This document shows positions 15,898-18,994 of a stretch of DNA of 18,994 bases, in pieces (position 1 is the first letter of the stretch; every line of letters begins with the position of its first letter). A program made the translations under genes and the position numbers. Below the pieces are notes generated by a model that saw only the letters and a program-made list of their open reading frames with translations, ran no database searches and was not told where the DNA came from. The DNA comes from Candidatus Parcubacteria bacterium (GTDB taxonomy: Bacteria > Patescibacteriota > Minisyncoccia > Phycocordibacterales > UBA12088). The stretch spans positions 1-18,994 of the forward strand of contig RFKD01000045.1 in assembly GCA_003694545.1 (NCBI GenBank). Reading direction: 5' to 3'.

Positions 15898-16815
15898 TTA
15901 CTGCCCAATACCACTACGAGCACACCGTGGCAGGAGGAAGGGGGCACCGTAAGAAACCAGCTCAATGTCGCCATCGCGGGAGGTGAGACACCACGGGATG
16001 GCAAAACGCTCAAGCATTGCGAGCACTTCCGGGTGCGGGTGACCAAACGGGTTATCTGCGCCCGCGGAAATAACCGCAAGACGCGGCGCGGCCGCGTTCA
16101 GCCACCATTCGTCCGTTGAAGTGCGCGATCCGTGGTGCCCCACGAGCACAATGTCGCTGGCAAGCCGCCTGCCGTAGAGCGCGGCAAGATAGTGCTCAAC
16201 TTCCCGAGGCGCGTCGCCGGAAGCGAGAAACGACGCGCCACCGTACGACAGGCGCAATACAATGGAGGCGGTGTTGGTTGGCGTGGAAGAGGCTAGCGCG
16301 CGCTCAGGAAACAGCGCGGTAAGTTTAACGCCCTCAGGGCTTTCCCACACGCGCGGCTCGGTAATTTCTCGAACAACCACTCCTCGTTCGCGGGCAAGGG
16401 TGAGCACATCTTCATCCGTCACTTGTTCGCTCACGGCCGGGCTCACCCACAATTCATGAACCTTGTAGCGGCGCAAAACGGCAGAAAGCCCGCCAATGTG
16501 GTCTACATCAGGATGCGTGGCGACAACAAGCGCGATGTGCTGAACACGCGGCGCCGTTCTGCCAAGCGCCCGCAGAGTTGCTGTTTCCGATGGCCCGGCA
16601 TCGATAAGGATCGTGGCGCCCAATGGCGTGCGCGCCACCACGAGCGACCCCTGCCCCACATCCGCCACCACAACGTGCAATGCGCCAGACGGGGCGCTGG
16701 TAAACCACAATACGGCGGCACTTGCGGCCGCGGCGCACAACGCCGCCGCGGCCGCAAGTGCCAGCCACAAGCGGCGCCGTACTGCCGGCGCTTCCTCAAC
16801 ACGCTTCGCGATCAC
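15898..16815 (-). CDS. ComEC-type metallo-beta-lactamase-fold protein, membrane anchored
   Basis: The product is 305 residues. Residues 16-38 form one Ala-rich membrane helix. The rest is the MBL fold normally found at the C-terminus of ComEC: VADVGQGSLVV (residues 50-60), THPDVDHIGG (metal site, His101, Asp103, Asp105, His106), SGDA (199-202), GHHGSRTST (226-234) and SAGADNPFGHPHPEV (250-264, His259). In ComEC this domain is thought to degrade one DNA strand during uptake. Here it is a separate gene. The GTG at 16815 overlaps the previous stop as GTGA, pointing to coupled translation. A GTG two codons upstream is possible. A long inverted repeat encodes the membrane helix. Confidence 0.88.
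   Translation of the reverse strand: MIAKRVEEAPAVRRRLWLALAAAAALCAAAASAAVLWFTSAPSGALHVVVADVGQGSLVVARTPLGATILIDAGPSETATLRALGRTAPRVQHIALVVATHPDVDHIGGLSAVLRRYKVHELWVSPAVSEQVTDEDVLTLARERGVVVREITEPRVWESPEGVKLTALFPERALASSTPTNTASIVLRLSYGGASFLASGDAPREVEHYLAALYGRRLASDIVLVGHHGSRTSTDEWWLNAAAPRLAVISAGADNPFGHPHPEVLAMLERFAIPWCLTSRDGDIELVSYGAPFLLPRCARSGIGQ
16717..16762 (-). repeat. Perfect 19-bp inverted repeat inside the MBL coding region
   Basis: Arms 16717-16735 and 16744-16762 are exact reverse complements with an 8-base loop. They encode the Ala-rich membrane helix of the MBL protein. In the mRNA the hairpin would start about 50 bases after the start codon. Confidence 0.7.
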
Positions 16816-17036
16816 AAGCACCCTTTCGCGAAAAGCACAATGCGGTCTGTATACCCAATAATGTAGTCACCTTGTTCGTCGAGTTGGTAGCTCGCCAACT
16901 CTTGTTGGCATCGCGCTTCTTTTTCGGCGCGCCGCCGTGCTTCGCACTCTTCACACACATCCCGGTTGAGGTACCAGAGCGCTCCACCGACCACAATCCC
17001 CACCGTGCCGAAGTACACGAGAATGTTCCGCCACAT
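16812..17036 (-). CDS. Small single-pass membrane protein with four cysteines
   Basis: The product is 74 residues. Residues 4-23 form one membrane helix (NILVYFGTVGIVVGGALWYL). A charged helix follows with Cys28 and Cys31 in a CEEC pattern, Cys43, and Cys73 next to the end. No family is recognised. The ATG at 17036 has GCGTATG context, and its promoter lies 6 bases away. The stop overlaps the MBL start (GTGA), so the two are probably co-translated and may act together in DNA uptake. The CEEC pair could bind a metal or form a disulfide. This is unproven. Confidence 0.75.
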   Translation of the reverse strand: MWRNILVYFGTVGIVVGGALWYLNRDVCEECEARRRAEKEARCQQELASYQLDEQGDYIIGYTDRIVLFAKGCL

Positions 17037-17042
17037 ACGCTT

Positions 17043-17054
17043 ATCTTACCACAC
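17043..17054 (-). promoter_or_regulatory. Extended -10 promoter of the small membrane protein/MBL operon
   Basis: On the minus strand this reads GTGTGGTAAGAT, with TAAGAT as the -10 (4 of 6) preceded by TGG. Six bases separate it from the ATG at 17036, predicting a leaderless transcript. It overlaps the superoxide dismutase promoter region head to head. Confidence 0.5.
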
Positions 17055-17059
17055 TATGC

Positions 17060-17065
17060 TATACT
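17060..17065 (+). promoter_or_regulatory. Candidate -10 of the superoxide dismutase promoter
   Basis: TATACT (5 of 6) is preceded by TGC, giving an extended -10. The leader would be about 60 nt and begins with a 5-bp hairpin (17077-17089). No convincing -35 is visible. The alternative, a start nearer the ATG, shows no good hexamer. Confidence 0.45.
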
Positions 17066-17131
17066 AATTCCGCACAGCGGCGTTGCCGCAGATTACCCGA
17101 CCGACTCATCTTACGACTCTCCCACTCGCGT

Positions 17132-17725
17132 ATGCCAGCAAATTCCTACCAACCACGCGTATTCACCCTCCCTGCCATTCCCGGCATCTCATCAAAACAA
17201 ATAGCAGAGCACCTCAAACTCTACGAAGGGTATGTCAAGCGCACCAACGCGCTTTACGAGGCGTTTGAACGATTAAGCGGCGACCCCGACCCTGTTGTGG
17301 TGCAAGACTTGCGGCGGCGCCTCGGCTTTGAATTCAACGGAATGCGCCTCCATGAGTTTTACTTCGGCGATTTGGAAGGCGGCCCCCAGCCTCTGCCGGA
17401 AGGTTGGCTCAAGGAAAGCCTCGCGCGAGAGTTCGGCGACACGCAAGGCTTGCGCGACGCTCTCAAGGTTGTGGTCGCGCGGGGATCCGGTTGGGCCATT
17501 GCCAATTACGATCCGCTCGTTCATCGGATTCATTTGAATTGGGTTGACGAGCATCACATTGGCCAGCTTGCCACGCTCCCTATTATTGCCGCCGTTGATA
17601 TGTGGGAGCACGCGTATATGGTGGACTACACACCCGGAGAAAAAATGCGCTACTTCGACGCGTATTGGGCCGCGCTGAATTGGGAAACCATCGCGCGCAG
17701 AGCCGAATCGTGGCGTAAGGCGTAG
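17132..17725 (+). CDS. Superoxide dismutase, Fe/Mn family (divergent)
   Basis: The product is 197 residues. The four metal ligands can be placed: His27 (AEHLKLYEGYV), His74 (RLHEFYF), and Asp156 and His160 in DMWEHAY. GSGWA (118-122) is also typical. The enzyme converts superoxide to oxygen and peroxide. The first motif is shortened: His27 and Tyr34 are seven apart instead of eight, and E. coli His30 is replaced. Gly70 sits where Fe enzymes have Gln69, and a His pair (141-142) lies near the Gln146 position of Mn enzymes, so metal choice is unclear. The start context is GCGTATG. It is on the strand opposite to its neighbours, and its last 76 bases overlap the comEC end tail to tail. Confidence 0.9.
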   Translation: MPANSYQPRVFTLPAIPGISSKQIAEHLKLYEGYVKRTNALYEAFERLSGDPDPVVVQDLRRRLGFEFNGMRLHEFYFGDLEGGPQPLPEGWLKESLAREFGDTQGLRDALKVVVARGSGWAIANYDPLVHRIHLNWVDEHHIGQLATLPIIAAVDMWEHAYMVDYTPGEKMRYFDAYWAALNWETIARRAESWRKA

Positions 17726-18994
17726 CGCCACATCGCAAACCCAAGCCCCACGCCTCCGTAGATCAACACCGCACCCCCCAACGAAAGCGGAGGAAGAGCG
17801 AGGGTGCTCATCGGCAGAGCTGAAAAGAGTGTTCCCACCTTCACGATCCATAGGAGGATTACCTTGAGCGGCAAGGCAATAACCGCCGCAAGGATCGCGC
17901 TTGCCGCAGAAGCGGCAAGCGCTGCGGCACTCAGCGCCATCACCAAAGGCACGAACGGCACGACCAGTGCGTTTGCCGGCAAGGCGGCAACTGAAAGCGC
18001 GCCCGCAATGTGCCACAACAGTGGCGCGACGGCAAGCTGTGCCGCAAGCGTGGAACCGAGCACGAGCGCAAGGGGCTCAAAAGGCACAAGCGCGCGAAAC
18101 CATACGGAAAATGGGTCTCCAAAAATCAAAACGCCCGCCGTTGCCGCAAGTGATAGGTGGAGCGAAATGTCATACGCTAGCGCAAGAGGGTTCACGAAGC
18201 CGACCAATACAGCAGACAAGATGAGCGCCGCAAGCGCGTCGGCGCGCCGCCCCACAATAAGGCCCAAGGCGGCAATACTGCCCATTACCCCCGCGCGCAC
18301 CGCAGGGGCTTCCGCCCCAGCAAACACAACAACGCCGCTCACCGCCCCCACAATGACCAAAACGGCAAGTACGCGCGGCACATACCGCGCGGCAAGGAGC
18401 AAAACCCCGGCGACGATTGCAATATTGTATCCAGAAAGTACGACAAGATGAATGAGCCCAGACCGGGTGAAGGCTTCCTCTAACTCCTCCCCCAGCGCGT
18501 CGCGCCCGCCAAGAAGCATCCCGGAGGCGAGTGCGGCAAGTGGTTCTGGCAGAACGCTGCCGAGCCGATCCCGCAATGCCGCGTTCCAGCGCAACACGGT
18601 CGTCGTTTGCGCCGGCTCTTGCGCGACAATACTGCCAAACCGCACCACGCCAACAATGTGATGGGCGGCGTCGCGCCGCGAGAGATCCACCACGGCGCCC
18701 GTGCGTTCCGACACAAACGGGGTAGGAGGCTCAATAACGCCCCGCAAAACCACCCAATCCCCCGGACGAAAAGACGCCCACGCGTGGGTTATAAACCGAA
18801 CATGCGCCTCGTTCGGCAGAGGCCGACCTTCCGCGCGCACAGACCCGATAACCACCTGTGTGGAGCGTGTCGTTTGCTCCGGCAAGGAGATAACAACGCC
18901 GGCAAGCTCAACTTCCTTGCCAAAGGGCACCGACGCAAGCATCTCACCATATCCCTCGCGCGCGGCGTAGCCGCGCGCGAGGGATATGGTGCAC
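17650..18994 (-). CDS. comEC: ComEC/Rec2 membrane channel part (N-terminus beyond right edge; no MBL domain)
   Basis: The frame is open to the right edge, giving 447 visible residues. Visible residues 20-115 hold the soluble beta domain of ComEC (FGKEVELAGVVISLPEQ, then WVVLRGVIEPP). The competence domain follows: LASGMLLGGRDALGEELEEAF, split as LASGMLLGGRD and ALGEELEEAF, SGLIHLVVLSGYNIAIV, and about eight membrane helices. ComEC carries one DNA strand across the inner membrane. The usual C-terminal MBL domain is missing and is encoded at 15898-16815. The last 25 or so residues lie antisense to the superoxide dismutase gene. An ATG at 18942 is unlikely as the start, because G precedes it and the frame stays open upstream. 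Confidence 0.9.
   Translation of the reverse strand, partial: CTISLARGYAAREGYGEMLASVPFGKEVELAGVVISLPEQTTRSTQVVIGSVRAEGRPLPNEAHVRFITHAWASFRPGDWVVLRGVIEPPTPFVSERTGAVVDLSRRDAAHHIVGVVRFGSIVAQEPAQTTTVLRWNAALRDRLGSVLPEPLAALASGMLLGGRDALGEELEEAFTRSGLIHLVVLSGYNIAIVAGVLLLAARYVPRVLAVLVIVGAVSGVVVFAGAEAPAVRAGVMGSIAALGLIVGRRADALAALILSAVLVGFVNPLALAYDISLHLSLAATAGVLIFGDPFSVWFRALVPFEPLALVLGSTLAAQLAVAPLLWHIAGALSVAALPANALVVPFVPLVMALSAAALAASAASAILAAVIALPLKVILLWIVKVGTLFSALPMSTLALPPLSLGGAVLIYGGVGLGFAMWRYALRHDSALRAMVSQFSAAQYASK
18945..18991. repeat. Perfect 22-bp inverted repeat at the window end
   Basis: Arms 18945-18966 and 18970-18991 are exact reverse complements with a 3-base loop. It lies in the open comEC frame. 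It could be a hairpin like the others in this window, or a fold-back artefact at a sequence end. Confidence 0.75.

Noticed and set aside
17273..18016. 247-codon minus-strand frame across the dismutase and comEC end
   Set aside because: It is in the wrong frame for comEC and antisense to the dismutase, with no recognisable domain.

Overview
This window most likely comes from a member of the Candidate Phyla Radiation (Patescibacteria, probably Parcubacteria/Paceibacteria). That is an inference from four things. The ribosomal proteins carry unusual tails. No gene has a usable Shine-Dalgarno site. Intergenic spaces are short. The small gene set combines a membrane-anchored glycosidase, ComEC parts and a divergent superoxide dismutase. 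Base composition is clearly above 50% G+C. No rRNA, tRNA, CRISPR array or insertion sequence was found.

Layout: (1) 1-582, minus: 5' part of an exported coiled-coil protein that runs off the left edge. (2) 583-706: its promoter and a strong terminator with a G-quadruplex motif, closing the ribosomal cluster. (3) 707-14633, all minus, transcribed right to left: a merged str-S10-spc cluster, rpsL-rpsG-fusA-[GH5 glycosidase]-[35-aa membrane peptide]-tuf-rpsJ-rplC-rplD-rplW-rplB-rpsS-rplV-rpsC-rplP-rpmC-rpsQ-rplN-rplX-rplE. It stops after rplE, without the rest of the spc operon. (4) 14762-15394, minus: site-2-type membrane protease, divergent from rpmB (15531-15821, plus). (5) 15898-18994: a ComEC split in two. 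The membrane channel part (minus, runs off the right edge) and the metallo-beta-lactamase part (minus) are separate genes. Between them lie a 74-aa membrane protein (minus) and a Fe/Mn superoxide dismutase on the opposite strand, whose 3' end overlaps the channel gene by 76 bp.

The ribosomal and elongation-factor genes supply the translation machinery. The right-hand block links DNA uptake (ComEC channel plus MBL partner) with oxidative-stress defence. The left-edge protein, the GH5 enzyme and the protease act in or outside the membrane.

The strongest unexplained signals are in initiation. All 25 ATG starts assigned here have T at -1, 12 of them reading GCGTATG, and none has a properly spaced Shine-Dalgarno. 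Three promoters share the block GTGTGG directly before the -10 hexamer and lie only 6-9 bases from the ATG, which predicts leaderless mRNAs. Other points of note are the GH5 gene and small peptide inserted between fusA and tuf, a variant S12, and a set of long near-perfect hairpins, most without T-tracts.
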